A stretch of 64,000 bases of DNA from Gambelia wislizenii (GCA_030847615.1 JAUMIR010000003.1:341262256-341326255), one strand, 5' to 3'; numbered from the stretch's first letter, positions 45,649 through 56,802 are shown. A program made the numbers and translations. The notes: a model not told the origin generated them from the sequence alone.

Positions 45649-46029
45649 ATGGAGGACCATCGCCTCCCAAAAATACTACTCTACGGTGAACTCGCCACGG
45701 GTCAGCGTAAGAGGGGCGCTCCAAAAAAGCGATACAAAGACTCCCTGAAACAACATCTCAGGCTTGGCCAAATTGATCACCAACAGTGGTCCGCCCTGGC
45801 CTCACATCGGGAGGCATGGAGACGCAATATCCACAATGCTGCAGCCTTATTTGAGAACTCACGACGAACAAGTCTTGAAGAGAAACGACAACGCAGAAAG
45901 AATCACAACCCAAAAACATCACCCAAGGAGACCTTCTGCTGCGCTTTTTGCAACCGGACTTGTTTATCTCGGATTGGCCTTTTTAGTCATCAGCGCGCTT
46001 GCAGAAGGCGCGGGATGAGTCCTTCCTGA
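45649..46029 (+). pseudogene. LINE ORF C-terminal part beyond the premature stop
   Basis: It lies in the same frame as the 913-codon part and is separated from it by one TGA. It reads the conserved C-terminus: RGAPKKRYKDSLKQHL, EAWRRNIHNAAALFE, and a zinc-finger-like FCCAFCNRTCLSRIGLFSHQ followed by RAC. The real stop is at 46027-46029. Residues before the first ATG in this piece (45616-45648) also read conserved sequence. Loss of this segment would remove the probable nucleic-acid-binding finger. Confidence 0.9.
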
Positions 46030-46062
46030 ATCTTCGTTTGCGAAGAAAAGCCAGAGAGAGAG
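46030..46062 (+). other. LINE 3' terminal stem-loop and AG tail
   Basis: TCTTCGTTTGCGAAGA (46031-46046) is a perfect 6-bp stem with a TTTG loop, followed by AAAGCC and (AG)n. The same stem-loop ends the truncated copies elsewhere in the window. Confidence 0.8.
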
Positions 46063-46204
46063 ATTCCGGCGTATAAGACGACTGGGCGTATAAGACCACC
46101 CCCCCAATTTCCAGCCAAAAATCTAGGCTTAGGCATATATTCGCCATATAAGACCCCCCCCCCCCAATTTGGCTGACTGGCTGGGGGAGCCTTGCCAGCT
46201 GATC

Positions 46205-47450
46205 CTCTTTGTTTCCCAACTCACGAGGATCTCCTCGTGAGTTGGGAAAGTGAACAGGATCAGATGGCAGGGCTACATTCGCCCTTCTCTTCAACCTTCC
46301 AGTCAAACTGGACTCGAAGGTGGAGGAAAGGGGCGAAAATGCCCAGTTTGCCTCAGCAGCCCCCTTCCCTCCGTCTTGGCTCTTCCGAGGGGGACCAAGG
46401 CAGGGGAAGTGGGGGCGGCTGCGGCAAACCCCTAGATTCACCCCCTCTCCCCACCTTCAAGGAAGGTGGGTAGAAGGTGCGAACATGCCCCGTTTGGCTC
46501 CACAGCCCCGATCCCTCCTTCTGGGCTCCCTTCTGAAGGAGCCCAGAAGAAGGCATCGGGGCTGAAGACTTAAACTTGGCATCTTCACTCGTTCTCCCCA
46601 CCTTCCTGGAAGGTAGGGAGGGGGGAGCGAATCTAGGGGTTTAACTCCACAGCCCCGATGCCTCCTTCTGGGCTCCCTTTGCAAGGGAGCCCAGAAGAAA
46701 GCATCGGGGCTGCAGGGTTAAACTTGGCATCTTCGCTCGCTCTCCCCACCTTCCTGGAAGGTAGGGAGGGGGAGCGAATCTAGGGGTTTAACTCCACAGC
46801 CCCCATCCCTCCTGGGCTCCCTTTGCAAGGGAGCCCAGAAGAAGGCATCGGGGCTGCAGAGTTAAACGGGGCATCTTTGTTCCTTCTCCCCACCTTCCTT
46901 GAAGGTGGGGAGAGGGGCGAATCCCGGGGTTTGGCTCCACAGCCCCGCGTCCTCCTTCTGGGCTCCCTTCCAGGAAGGAGCCCAGAAGGAGGGATTGGGG
47001 CTATGCAGCCAAACGGGGCATGTTCGCCCCTTCTCCCCACCTTCCTTGAAGGTGGGGAGAGGGGGCGAATCCCGGGGTTTGTCTGCACGGCCCCGCGTCC
47101 TCCTTCTGGGCTCCCTTCCGAAGGGAGCCCAGAAGGAGGGATCGGGGCCGCAGAGCAAAACGGGGCATTTTTGCCCTTTTCCTCCACCTTTACGAAGGTG
47201 GGGGGGAAAAGGGCGAATCTAGCGGTTTGCCTCGGCCGCTGCAGAGGTGATCAAGCGGCGGCTGCAGCAAACCGCAACGTTCGCCCCCCTCCTCTGTCTT
47301 CCGTTGCTCCCCAAAGGGGGAGAAGGCAGAGGAGGGGGGCGAATGAACTGCTAAACACTTTGCTTCACCCCCCTGCCCCATCTCCTGCCTCTTTGCTCTG
47401 TTTGCAAAGAGGCAGGAGATAGGCAGGCAGGCGAAGCAAAAGTATATCTG
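46205..47450. repeat. Tandem array of about a dozen long hairpins
   Basis: Successive perfect or near-perfect palindromes lie side by side. The first has 18-bp arms with a 2-base loop (46212-46249). Two hairpin types then alternate. Type 1 is CCCCGATGCCTCCTTCTGGG...AAGGAGCCCAGAAG...CGGGG (near 46503, 46651, 46795, 46939, 47085). Type 2 is CTCCCCACCTTCC...GGAAGGT(A/G)GGGAG (near 46592, 46745, 46885, 47032, 47176). Three unlike hairpins close the array (47222, 47282, 47345). The reading frames across it (up to 199 codons) are repeat artefacts. Confidence 0.9.
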
Positions 47451-47814
47451 GCGTATAAGATGGCTCTCAATTCTGGAGGGCACTTTTGAGTGCTCAAAAG
47501 TCGTCTTATACGCTGGAGTATATGGTAGCCGCTTAAAACCACTTTAGCATTATCTGGCTGAATGTGGACAAACTAGGGTTAATCTTTATCATGGTTTATA
47601 AAAACAAGACAAATTCAAACCATGGCTTACAGAGCTTCCTTATTTTAATAAACACAATAAATAAAGATTAACTGCAGTTTATAGTTTAAGTACTATAAAT
47701 TGTGGTTAGCTGAAAATTGTGGTTAGCTGAAAATGGAAGAATAAAGCTTCCAACCTCCCTACAAATGTTTGAGAAGAGAAGGAGGAAGCTCATGAGTCCA
47801 TGGCTCATGCACAA

Positions 47815-48414
47815 TGCTGGCACATGTTCTGCTGCTGTCTGCATAAATGGAAGTACAGTGTCTACATCAAAGGAAGTAATAGTGCCACTAATGTGCTTTG
47901 GTCAGACCTCCCCTGGAATCCTGTGTCCAGTTTTGGGCACCACAATTCAAGAAGGATATTGACAAGCTGAAACATGTCTAGAGGAGGGCGACCAAAATGG
48001 TGGGAGGTCTGGAATCCATGCCCTATGAGGAGCAGCTTAGGGAGCTGGGTATGTTTAGCCTGAAGAAGAGAAGATTAACAGGGGACATGATAGCCATGTT
48101 TAAATATTTCAAGGGATGTCATACTGAGGATGGATCAAGCTTGTTTTCTGCTGCTCCAGAGACTAGGACACGGAGCAATGGGTTCAAACTACAGGAAAAG
48201 AGATTCCACCTAAACATTAGGAAGAACTTCCTGATAGTAAGAGCTGTTCAGCAGTGGAATGCACTGCCTCGGAGTGTGGTGGAGTCTCCTTCTTTGGAGG
48301 TTTTTTACCAGAGGCTAGATGGCCGTCTGTCGGGAGTGCTTTGATTGTATATTCCTGCAGGGCAGGGTGTTGGACTAGATGGTCCTTGTGGTCTCTTCCG
48401 ATTCTATGATTCTA
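47815..48414 (+). mobile_element. CR1 fragment, ORF2 C-terminus and 3' end
   Basis: The frame at 47997-48344 reads [35 protein letters not shown] and VQQWNALPRSVVESPSLEVF. The region before it continues CR1 in other frames. It ends at the CR1 terminus TCTATGATTCTA. Confidence 0.9.
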
Positions 48415-48904
48415 ACATCTGCTGTCATTACTACCACCTCACCTGGATTACCTCTGCCCCTTCCAATCATTGGCATAGATGATCTTCTAGGACATCTCTT
48501 GCCTAATGTCTAGTTCTGGGGAAAAAGCCCTCCAGAGCCAGACATTTGGGCCTAGCTGGCTCTCTGAAGAGCTACATTGACTATTCTCCATGCAGCCACT
48601 TTCTCTCTTCAGAGCTGACATCCTTTGTTTTGCTCTGAGTGCCTCAGAAGGAAGGCCAGGGGATAAGCAGATGTTCTGGAAGGCATGTCTTTCTCATTCT
48701 GAGAGAGCCCTCAGAAGAAAACAATTTGATTGGGGCTCCTCAGGGAAACTAACATAATGGTAGAGTGGCTAGCACAGCTCTCCACAGGATCTGCTGTAGC
48801 GCCAACTCACTCCAGTGAGGTGGCAGCAATGGGAGACTCTCTGTGGGTGGGGGATTTCTGTCTCTTCTGCTCTCCCTCAGGCAGGGGATTTGCTCTGCCA
48901 TATA
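48415..48904. other. Gene-free stretch, nothing recognised
   Basis: Pyrimidine-rich in places. No repeat or gene recognised. Confidence 0.45.
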
Positions 48905-49105
48905 GAATGGAGCCAACATGGCGTAGTGGTTTGAATGTTGGACTAGAACTCTGCAGACGAGGGTTTGAATGCCCACTCGACCATGAAAACCCACTGGGTG
49001 ATTTTGGGCAAGTCACACACACTCAGAAAGCCTGTGATAGGTTCACCTTAGGGTTTCTATAAGTTGGAAATGACTTGAGGGCACACAACAAGAACAACTG
49101 ACTCT
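48905..49105 (+). mobile_element. Sauria-type SINE, sense, complete-looking
   Basis: It starts GAGCCAACATGGCGTAGTGG (A box), has B box GGGTTTGAATGCCC and body AACCCACTGGGTGATTTTGG. It ends with the BovB-like tail AAGTTGGAAATGACTTGAGG and GCACACAACAA. Confidence 0.9.
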
Positions 49106-49504
49106 GGTTGCACCCATAATGATGAAATATAATTTATTGCTATGTCCAAATCCCTCCATCAATAGTAACATTGTCAGTGATTGTTTTATAATTTATAATT
49201 GTTTTATCGTTGGTCAGGCAAACATGACTCAGAACCAAGATCAAATTCATGAAATGTTCAAAATATGTACTACTTTTTCTATAGGTCATTGTGACATCTG
49301 GCACCTACCTAGTGGCATGGGGGTCTTCTTATCCCACTGCTGCCACCACTTTTGTGGTGCACGGCCTCGACATCACAGCCGAACTACGTCTCCCAGTGGT
49401 ATAGCACAAGCACTCAGGTGTGGCTATGTATTCCTGGCTGTGTCTCCTTCCCTGAGAATCACTCACACCAGGCTGGATGTTTATTGTTAACAGAAGTTAT
49501 TGTT

Positions 49505-49808
49505 AAATTCTGTCTCTCTGGCTTTTCTTCTCAAACGAAGATTCAGGAAGGACTCATCCTGCACTTTCTGCAAGTGCGCTGATGACTGAAAAGGCCAATC
49601 CGAGATAAACAAGTCCGGTTGCAGAGAGCACAGCAGAAGGTCTCCTTGGGTGATGTTTCTGGGTTGTGATTCTTTCTGCTTGTTGTTTCTCTTCAAGACT
49701 TGTTTGGTGTGAGTTTTCAAATAAGGCTGCAGCATTGTGGATAGTGCGTCTCCATGCCTCCTGATGTGAGGGCAGGGCGGACCATTGTTGGTGTAACTGT
49801 ATAACCAA
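49505..49808 (-). mobile_element. 5'-truncated LINE (42-46 kb family)
   Basis: Antisense, it covers the C-terminal zinc-finger region and the 3' terminus of the LINE (TCTCTCTGGCTTTTCTTCTC at its 3' end). It is frame-broken, with a C-to-T change in the stem-loop. Confidence 0.85.
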
Positions 49809-51054
49809 GTTATTGGACCTGCACAGACATTTGCTTTCTCTCTAAGCCTCTAACATACAAGGAACTTAAACTGTCTTGAATCACTCAAAGCCTCATCTCA
49901 GCTCTTCAAAAACTCTCTCCTTTCCTCACTCACTCCCCCTTTATCTCCTCCAGAAGCCCTTCCTCCTTCCACCTCCTCACAGAGGATTGGCTCCTGGAGA
50001 ACCGTGTCCTCATTGGCTCCCTGGTTGTCCATCACAATCATCCTGTGGTTTTTAATAGGAGTAGTAGAACTGGGAAATGTACACAGAAATAGTGAACTAT
50101 GGTGGGGAGCTTCAATGCAAGAGGTTGACTCTATTTAGTTTCACACCCTAGAATGTGCAATTGGCTTTATTTCATTTTTTTTCTTTTTGCAACATTTTTT
50201 TAATAATAAAAATACAGAAAACAATAAACAGCACCCTGTGCCTCCACACAGAATAAACAGTTTGCTTCTTTTATCTCTTTGCTCCCACGCTCCTAATCTT
50301 CTAAGTTACTCTTATGTCTTTTCCCTTCTCTGTCTCCCAATTTCACCTAATTTATCAAAGAAACTCCTTTCTTTTTCACTCTTCACCAAACCATTTCTTC
50401 CTTAGGCACCCTTTTCCCCTTGAAACTTTTTGTTTGCCTGCTTGTCTTTTCCATTCCTGTTTCCCCTGCTTCCATCTGTGTCACCCCACCCACAGTTGTA
50501 TTCCCCTGCCCTATATTTTGCCTACTTTGTTATACTGCCTCTCATGTTTGTGCTGCACTCTCTCTTATCCAAACCTCTCCATTCTCTTCCTCTCTCCAAC
50601 TCCCCAATTTAAACTCTGGGAAAGGCTGCAAGATATTGATCCTCACAGCAGACTCTGTATTCCTTGCAAGTACTAGTGAGGAGGGAATAAATCTGCTTTG
50701 TGACATATCAACTTCAAAATAATCGGTCCATCTGAGACTGTTATTATTTCATTTACCTTCAAAACATATGGATGGGTTCTTCTATTAACTGCTTTTTGGT
50801 TTTAAGAATGCTGCCCAGTGAACCTGGGCATTCTCAAGTATTGGTCTGAAACCACGTGCAGATGGCAAATCCTGAGTTATTCTGGAATTACAGTTTTTGA
50901 GTGACAGTTTCTCTCTCTGTCTCTCAGTCTTGTCTTTCTTTAAAACTCTGAACATTTGAGGAACACAAAAGACTGTAAATCACTTACTTTATCTGGAGGT
51001 AGTAATTCATCTGTTCATTAGTTTGGGTACTCCAGTTTTGTATTATGATATAAA
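49809..51054. other. Gene-free pyrimidine-rich stretch
   Basis: 50160-50700 is rich in C and T on the plus strand, with overlapping frames of 60-120 codons that are low complexity. The A-rich start (AATAATAAAAATACAGAAAA) suggests an inverted repeat 3' end, family unknown. Confidence 0.4.
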
Positions 51055-51074
51055 GTGGGATCCTCAAGAATAGA

Positions 51075-51165
51075 GTGCTTTAGATGTGTATTCCTGCATG
51101 GCAGGGGGTTGGACTAGATGACTCTTGCAGTTTCTTCCAGTGCTATGCTTTTGTGATTCTATGAC
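51075..51165 (+). mobile_element. CR1 terminal fragment
   Basis: CTTTAGATGTGTATTCCTGC followed by ATGGCAGGGGGTTGGACTAG and a CR1-like end, about 90 bp. Confidence 0.75.
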
Positions 51166-51494
51166 TGTTTCTGGACTTTGCTTAAGAAACCACAATTAAT
51201 TTCTCCAAATCAAAACCAAAGTTAGAGGCAGTAGGACAAAAGTGGTCCAAAATGTAAAATTCTGCACAGTGCAAAATGTACAAATCTGGGATTTGAGAGC
51301 TAGTACCAGGAAAACTAAAGTACACCTCTCTTTTGCCAAAGATATTGTAACGTCCTTTGACTAGTTACTATCCTTGGCCTCACCTCCATCTGTAAAATTA
51401 GAATATAATGTTTTATTGCATGGAGTTGTGCAAATGCAAATACATAAAAAGCAAAAAGCATTCTGCAAATTAGAAGTGCTACATAAACAATAAA

Positions 51495-52400
51495 TCATAG
51501 AACCTTAGAGTTGGAACAGGCTGCAAAGACCAGTTAGTCCAACCTCCTGCTATGCAGGAATACAAAATTAAAGCATTCCTGAAAGATGGCCATTCAACCC
51601 CTGTTTAAAGACCTCCAAAAAAGGAGAGCTTCTCTGTCAAACAGTTGTTAAAGAAATCATTCTTAACATTTTGGTGGAATCTCTTTTCCTGTAAGTTGAA
51701 TCCTCTGGTTCATGTTGTACTCTCTGGAGCAAGAGAGAACAAGCTTGCTCCATGACATCCCTTCAAATAGTTAAATATGGCTATCATGTCACCTCTCTGA
51801 CTTCTTTTCTCATGCTAAACATCCTCATCTCCTTAAGTTGCTCCTCATAATACTTTGTTACCAGACCTTTCATCATTTTAGTCACTCTTCTCTGGACACT
51901 TCCAGCTTGTCATTACCTTGCTTGAACTGTGGTGCCCAGAACTGGACACAGTAGTCCAAGTGATGTCTGACTACTACTTCACTCAGTCTGAACACAGTAC
52001 TCCTGTTGATGTAGGCTAGAATTGCATTGGTTTTTGTTTTTTTTGTTTTGTTTTTTGGCCACCTCATCACACTGTTGACTTATGTTTAGCTTGTGGTCTA
52101 CTAAGACCCCTAGATCTTTTCTGCATGTACACTGCAAATCCAGGTATCACACACCCCGTATTTGTGTATTTCATTTTTTCTGTCTAGATGTAGTACTTTA
52201 CATTTCTCCCTGATGAAATTAATTTTGTTTTTTGGCTCAGGTCTCCAAACTATCAAGGTCATTTTGAATTCTGATTCTGTCACTTTGGTATTCACTAACC
52301 CCTCCAATTTGTTGTGATCTGCAAATCTGATAAGCACGCTTTTTTTCCATTACCCCAGTCGCTTATAAAGATGTTGAACAGCACCTTTGTAACGATGGCA
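51495..52400 (-). mobile_element. Old CR1 fragment, antisense
   Basis: It begins with the inverted terminus (AAATCATAGAACCTTAGAGT). It continues through the C-terminal ORF2 region (antisense [20 protein letters not shown]) to the RT-core side (antisense IRFADHNKLEGLVN near 52320). More diverged than the other CR1 copies, with several frameshifts. Confidence 0.85.
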
Positions 52401-53567
52401 TTGATAATTTATGTAAGCTACCAATATCTATTGAGTAAACGAACTACTGTACTGCTTTTTTTCTTAATTGGCTTCTTCCTGAGACAACCCATTTATACAC
52501 CTTCCATTTAACTTGTTTCCTGTAACATTTTTGTAATCTTTTCACACACTGCTTCAGTTTTGTAATCCTCTTCATTCCTTGTCACATGCATATTAAACCT
52601 TCTTTAAATCAGAGGTTTAAAATTCTAAAACATCCTTTTCCTTTGCCTCTATAAATACCTGAGACCCTTACCATGAATTACTAATAGCTCTTTTGTCCTC
52701 CAACAGTCTGGAATTTCTTGTGCCACACTTTTACATTCATATCTGTACAGTACTTGATTCTCCCACACTGTATAATGTTAGCAGAGGCACTGATTGAGTT
52801 ACTGATTTTATTATTTAACTGGGAGTAGATTAATAGCTTGCAAAAAAACAAAACAAAAACCCAGAGTGTAATGTTTCTTTTTAGAACTATTTATAGAAGG
52901 CCTTGTTCAATTTCTTGTAGTATTTTTGTTGCTTAGGCCCTTGCTAAAGGTAACTTTCTTTACTTTGGTTAAACATGGTAAAACTTAAGCCGTTAAGAAC
53001 TTGCTGGGAAAAACCCATCCAAGTGCAACCAACATTAGACGCAAATGATAGTCAACCCAGTAATATTAATCATAGTTATAGGGTTCCCATAATTAAGAAC
53101 TGAACTTTCAATTCCAGTTAAGCAAGAAACTTGGTTAGTTGGGAGATCTTTTTCTTTTGTCTCCCTTTCCATTCCCCCTCTCTCTTAACATTTACTGTGA
53201 TACAGTGTTAGTGCTAATTTCCACCAATTACCATTATGACTAACCAGTGTTAGCTTTTTAGCCAGAGATAGAAATAAGCTTCTAATCTTTATTTCAGTCT
53301 TTGATTTCAAAGCCAACTCTGTTTAAGTGGCTATAGCAGAGCTTGGTCAGTTTCTTTAAACAGTAATTGGTTACAGTTACAGATGCAAGAATCCCAAACT
53401 AATTAGTTACAGTACTTTCAGTTTAAAAGACAAGTCCTTACATTCTTATTTCTCTTATTTCTTTCTTAGTTACCTTTTCATTACTTTTAAAAAACATGAA
53501 TGTTACAAGCTGCTGGCCAGTGGCACACAACACACCACCTCATCATCCACAACCTGAACACCCCCCC
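52401..53567. other. Gene-free stretch, nothing recognised
   Basis: AT-rich, with no repeat family or gene visible. Confidence 0.5.
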
Positions 53568-54217
53568 CCCTCTGGCTTTTCTTCGCAAATGAAGATTCAG
53601 GAAGGACTCATCCCGCACTTTCTGCAAGCGCACTGATGACTGAAAAGGCCAATCCAAGTCCGGTTGCAGAAAGCACAGCAGAAGGTCTCCTTGGGTGATG
53701 TTTCCGGGTTGTGATTCTTTCTGCATTGTCGTTTCCCTTCAAGACTTGTTCGGCGTGAGTTCTCAAATAAAGCTGCAGCATTGTGAATAGTGCATCTCCA
53801 TTCCTCCCGATGTGAAGCCAGGGTGGACCATTGTTGGTGATCAATTTGGTCGAGCCTGAGATGTTGTTTCAGGGAATCCTTGTATCACTTTTTTGGAGTG
53901 CCCCTCTTACACCGACCCATGGCGAGTTCACCGTAGAGTACTATTTTTGGGAGGCAATGGTCCTCCATCCTAGAAATGTTCCCTGCTCAACACAGCCATG
54001 TTCTCAATATCATGGCTTCAATGCTGGTGATTCCTGCTTGCTCAAGGACAGCAACATTCGTCACATAGTCAGTCCAGTGTATATTTAGGATTGTGCGTAT
54101 ACAGTGCTGATGAAAGCATTCGAGGAGTTGTAAGTGTTGGCGATAGGTGAGCCGTGTTTCAGACCCATACAGGAGAATAGACAGTACAATGGCTTTATAC
54201 ACACTGATTTTTGTGCA
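53568..54217 (-). mobile_element. 5'-truncated LINE (42-46 kb family), about 650 bp
   Basis: Antisense copy of about 45405-46060 of the long LINE. It includes the segment VYKAIVLSILLYGSETRLTY, the zinc-finger end and the 3' stem-loop (TTCTTCGCAAATGAAGA). It is frame-broken at several places. Confidence 0.9.
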
Positions 54218-54399
54218 ACCTTGAACACAAGACAGCAAAACAAGGCACAGCACAAGTCAGACTTGAACCTTCATTTACTGCAGGGATTGCATCTTCAATG
54301 GGGACCAGTTTTAGTTCCAGCACCCCCACAGTAGGTTCTATTGCTATGTATTTGGCTGAAAGTTGGCCAAAAATGTGGCCAGAAATGATCAGAAATCTA

Positions 54400-54620
54400 T
54401 TTATAATAATAATAAATAATAAAATTTATTTATACCCCGCCCCTCTGCTAAAAACAATCGGGGGGGCTTCCAACAATTAAAACATTATAATAAAGACTAA
54501 AAACACCACCCACCCTACCCTCCCCCATAAAAAGACATTAAACACTATAAAATTAAAACTTTCTAACTAAAAACACATTAAAACAAATATATACATAATT
54601 TTAAAAAGCCAGGAGACTGA
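54400..54620 (-). mobile_element. L2-type 3' end, antisense
   Basis: TTTATTTATACCCCGCCCCT and CTGCTAAAAACAATCGGGGG are the inverted L2-type tail. The A-rich stretch after it continues the 3' untranslated region. Confidence 0.7.
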
Positions 54621-55012
54621 GCTCCTGAGGCTGGGATCTAATCAGGAAAGGCCTGGCGAAAGGTTTCTACTTCCTGGATTTTCAGCCTATTTTCATCTAA
54701 ATTTTGGTTAGAATATGGGAGGGGTCTTAAGAGTGCAAACACAACTCCAGGCAATATTTGGGGGCATTTATGGCAATTGTTCTCCCCCCCCACCATTAAA
54801 AAAAATGGGGGATCTGAGAGCTTTAGGTAATTCAAGAGAAATTGGGTGCTGGAAAAAGGAGGTTTGGGGCCACATGGGAGCCTCCAGCCCATGTTTCCCC
54901 TACCCTTGGTTTAGGGAGACCAGAAACACATAACTATAAAAGTAATGAAAACTCATAGCTATACCACAAAAGGAGTGACATCCTTTTTTGAGTTACAATG
55001 ATAATGTAATTC
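54621..55012. other. Gene-free stretch, nothing recognised
   Basis: No repeat family or gene was identified. Poly-C and poly-A runs lie near 54785-54805. Confidence 0.4.
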
Positions 55013-55446
55013 AGATATACTAGCTGGACCCGGTGTACCATACGCCATTAAAAAACTCCCCCCAAAATGCCCATGAGACCTCACAACAACCCTTTGAGGT
55101 AGGCTGGTGGGTTTAACTCGCCCACCTGCTGCTCATTCTGCCCCCTGCCGCCCCCCCACTGCTTGTTCTGCCCCCTTCTGCTCCCCACCACTCGTTCTGC
55201 CCCTTCCCTCACTCGTTCTGCCCCTCCCACCCCACCTCCTGAACTCCAGAACACACATGCATACACCACATCCACCCCCATGTTACTCACTCTCCAGCAC
55301 CAGCCACCATGTTTGAGGTCTACATGGTCCCGCCCCCAGTGTGCTGATTGGCTGCCCAACAGACCTGTGATTGGTTGGTCAGTTCCCTAAGCAGCCAATC
55401 AGCACACTGGAAACAGCAACATACCCAAAAGAATTATATATATAGA
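55013..55446. repeat. Possible interspersed repeat with internal CTCGTTCTGCCCC minisatellite
   Basis: TACTAGCTGGACCCGGTGTA opens a segment with a degenerate tandem array of CTCGTTCTGCCCC-like units (about 55105-55225). A short inverted pair follows, GTGTGCTGATTGGCTGCCCA against GCAGCCAATCAGCACACTGG (about 55339-55410). It ends TATATATATAGA. Class uncertain. Confidence 0.5.
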
Positions 55447-55659
55447 TCTGTTACTGGGAAAAGAGATTAATTAAAAGGTCTGGGTTCTAAGCTCTGGGTT
55501 CTATCTGCCCATATGTAAGGTTGTATCAAGCTTTGCCCCAACCTGGAAAGAGAGGAAAACTGGAGAGTTGCGTTGGTGGAGGACAGTGAAGAAGTACAAG
55601 GGTCCACAAAGTGTTACTGGTCGTTGAGCCTTGGTTCATACTTCTCACCTGATTCCTTT

Positions 55660-55885
55660 GTTGTGGTCTGCCTTCAAGTCATTTCTGACTTATTGCAACC
55701 CTAATGTTGCCCTATCTTGGGGTTTTCTTGGCAAGATTTCTTCAGAGGAGGAAGCCTTCCTCTGAGGCTGAGCAAGTGTGACTTGCCCAAGATCACCCAG
55801 TGGGTTTCTAGGCTGAGTGGGGATTCAAAACCTAATTTCCAGAGTCCTAGTCCAACACCCAAACCACTGTGCCATGCTGGTCCTT
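55660..55885 (-). mobile_element. Sauria-type SINE, antisense
   Basis: The tail TTCAAGTCATTTCTGACTTA, body CCTCTGAGGCTGAGCAAGTG and inverted head (AACACCCAAACCACTGTGCC) are in the expected order. Confidence 0.88.
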
Positions 55886-56167
55886 CTCACAGGATTCCTA
55901 GTTGTGTGTAAAGCCTACTTTATAGTATACATATACTATTTCTACATACTTGGTTTGAGGACAAGTTTCCATATTATCTCTCCCAAAGAAAATGTATACA
56001 GAGGCTCCGGCGACAATATGGTTATGGCTGATGCAATGGTAGATGTTGGCTTCTATGTCAATGGGGTGGTAAATGAGTTCCAGGTTTTAGTCAAACTTTA
56101 AATGAGCTATCCAAAGTGCTGAAACTATTTTGGTGGTAGGCACCAGCAGCTTAGATAGTTCCTCTAA

Positions 56168-56570
56168 AGTAGGGGTGGGCAAGGTGTGGCTGGTGGGATC
56201 CCTAAGTGCAGCCTGAAGAACTACTCAAAGTCCCCCCAAAGCCCTCAGACTGTTTCAGGCAATTATTTTTTTTGCCCCCAAACTGGACAAAATCACCCAG
56301 AAATTGAGTGGTTTGGTTTCCTAAATCCTGGAAAGCTCCACAAACCTCCCAAAAATACTTTTAAAAGAAAAAAAAATACCCACTAATTGGCCAAAATGGT
56401 GGCTGGAAGTGACATTGCATCAGTTTGGGTGTGCCAAAATGTGTTGGTGTGGCCTGCCGAGTGGATGCAGGAAGGAAAAATGGAAGAAAAGACACCTGTC
56501 CTGCAGTGAGCCCCTCATGTCTGTACACTGTGAGGGGCTTGCTGCAAGACATGTCTTTAAAAATCAGGTT
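56168..56570 (+). mobile_element. hAT-like non-autonomous element (GGGTGGGCAAG family)
   Basis: TAGGGGTGGGCAAGGTGTGG is a hAT-type terminus. The interior CTAATTGGCCAAAATGGTGG and TGACATTGCATCA match a fragment at 61790-61900. Confidence 0.55.
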
Positions 56571-56579
56571 AACATGACA

Positions 56580-56802
56580 ATTGTTGTCTGTGCCTTCAAG
56601 TCCTTTCCAACTTATGACAGTCCTAAAGTGAACCTATCAAGGGATTTTCTTAGCAAGATTTGTTCAGAGACGGTTTGCCATTGCCTTTCTCTGAGGCTGA
56701 CTGTGACTTGCTCAAGGTCACTCCATGAGTTTCCGTAGGATTCGAACCCTGATCCTTTGTGGTCCTAGTCTGACAGTCTAACCAGTACATCATTCTGGTT
56801 CT
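56580..56802 (-). mobile_element. Sauria-type SINE, antisense
   Basis: The tail CTTCAAGTCCTTTCCAACTT, body TCTGAGGCTGACTGTGACTT and inverted B box GGATTCGAACCCTGA are visible. Confidence 0.88.

Larger units (their letters stand above)
42074..46062 (+). mobile_element. Near-complete APE-type LINE, 3989 bp
   Basis: It is flanked by an 8-bp target duplication ATTCCGGC (42066-42073 and 46063-46070), which fixes both ends. It has an 800-bp GC-rich 5' region, one long ORF (endonuclease plus reverse transcriptase), a C-terminal zinc-finger segment, and a short 3' end with a stem-loop and an (AG)n tail (46053-46062). The clade is uncertain. It resembles Vingi/RTE-related LINEs with a C-terminal zinc finger more than CR1 or L1. 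Truncated copies lie at 1-153, 14970-15018, 49505-49808, 53568-54217 and 60107-60303. Confidence 0.9.
42060..47525. mobile_element. Foldback DNA element with hairpin array, split by a LINE
   Basis: The outer ends CCGTATATTCCGGC and (reverse complement of the right end) CCATATACTCCAGC are terminal inverted repeats. Each is flanked by TA (42058-42059, 47526-47527), as in Tc1/mariner-type elements. The inverted repeat continues after the LINE as GTATAAGACGAC (46071 on), matched by GTCGTCTTATAC at the right end. Without the LINE the element is about 1.47 kb. It has no transposase frame, and its interior is the hairpin array listed separately. Confidence 0.8.

Noticed and set aside
46205..47450. 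CRISPR-like array
   Set aside because: The repeats are palindromic hairpins of two types without unique spacers of fixed length, and the genome is clearly vertebrate.
46192..47483. Overlapping frames of 60-199 codons on both strands, proline/glycine/serine-rich
   Set aside because: They read across the hairpin array, mirror each other on opposite strands because the DNA is palindromic, and match no protein family.
48905..49000. tRNA gene
   Set aside because: A and B box-like sequences are present, but no cloverleaf with an anticodon arm can be drawn, and the sequence continues into the SINE body and BovB-like tail.
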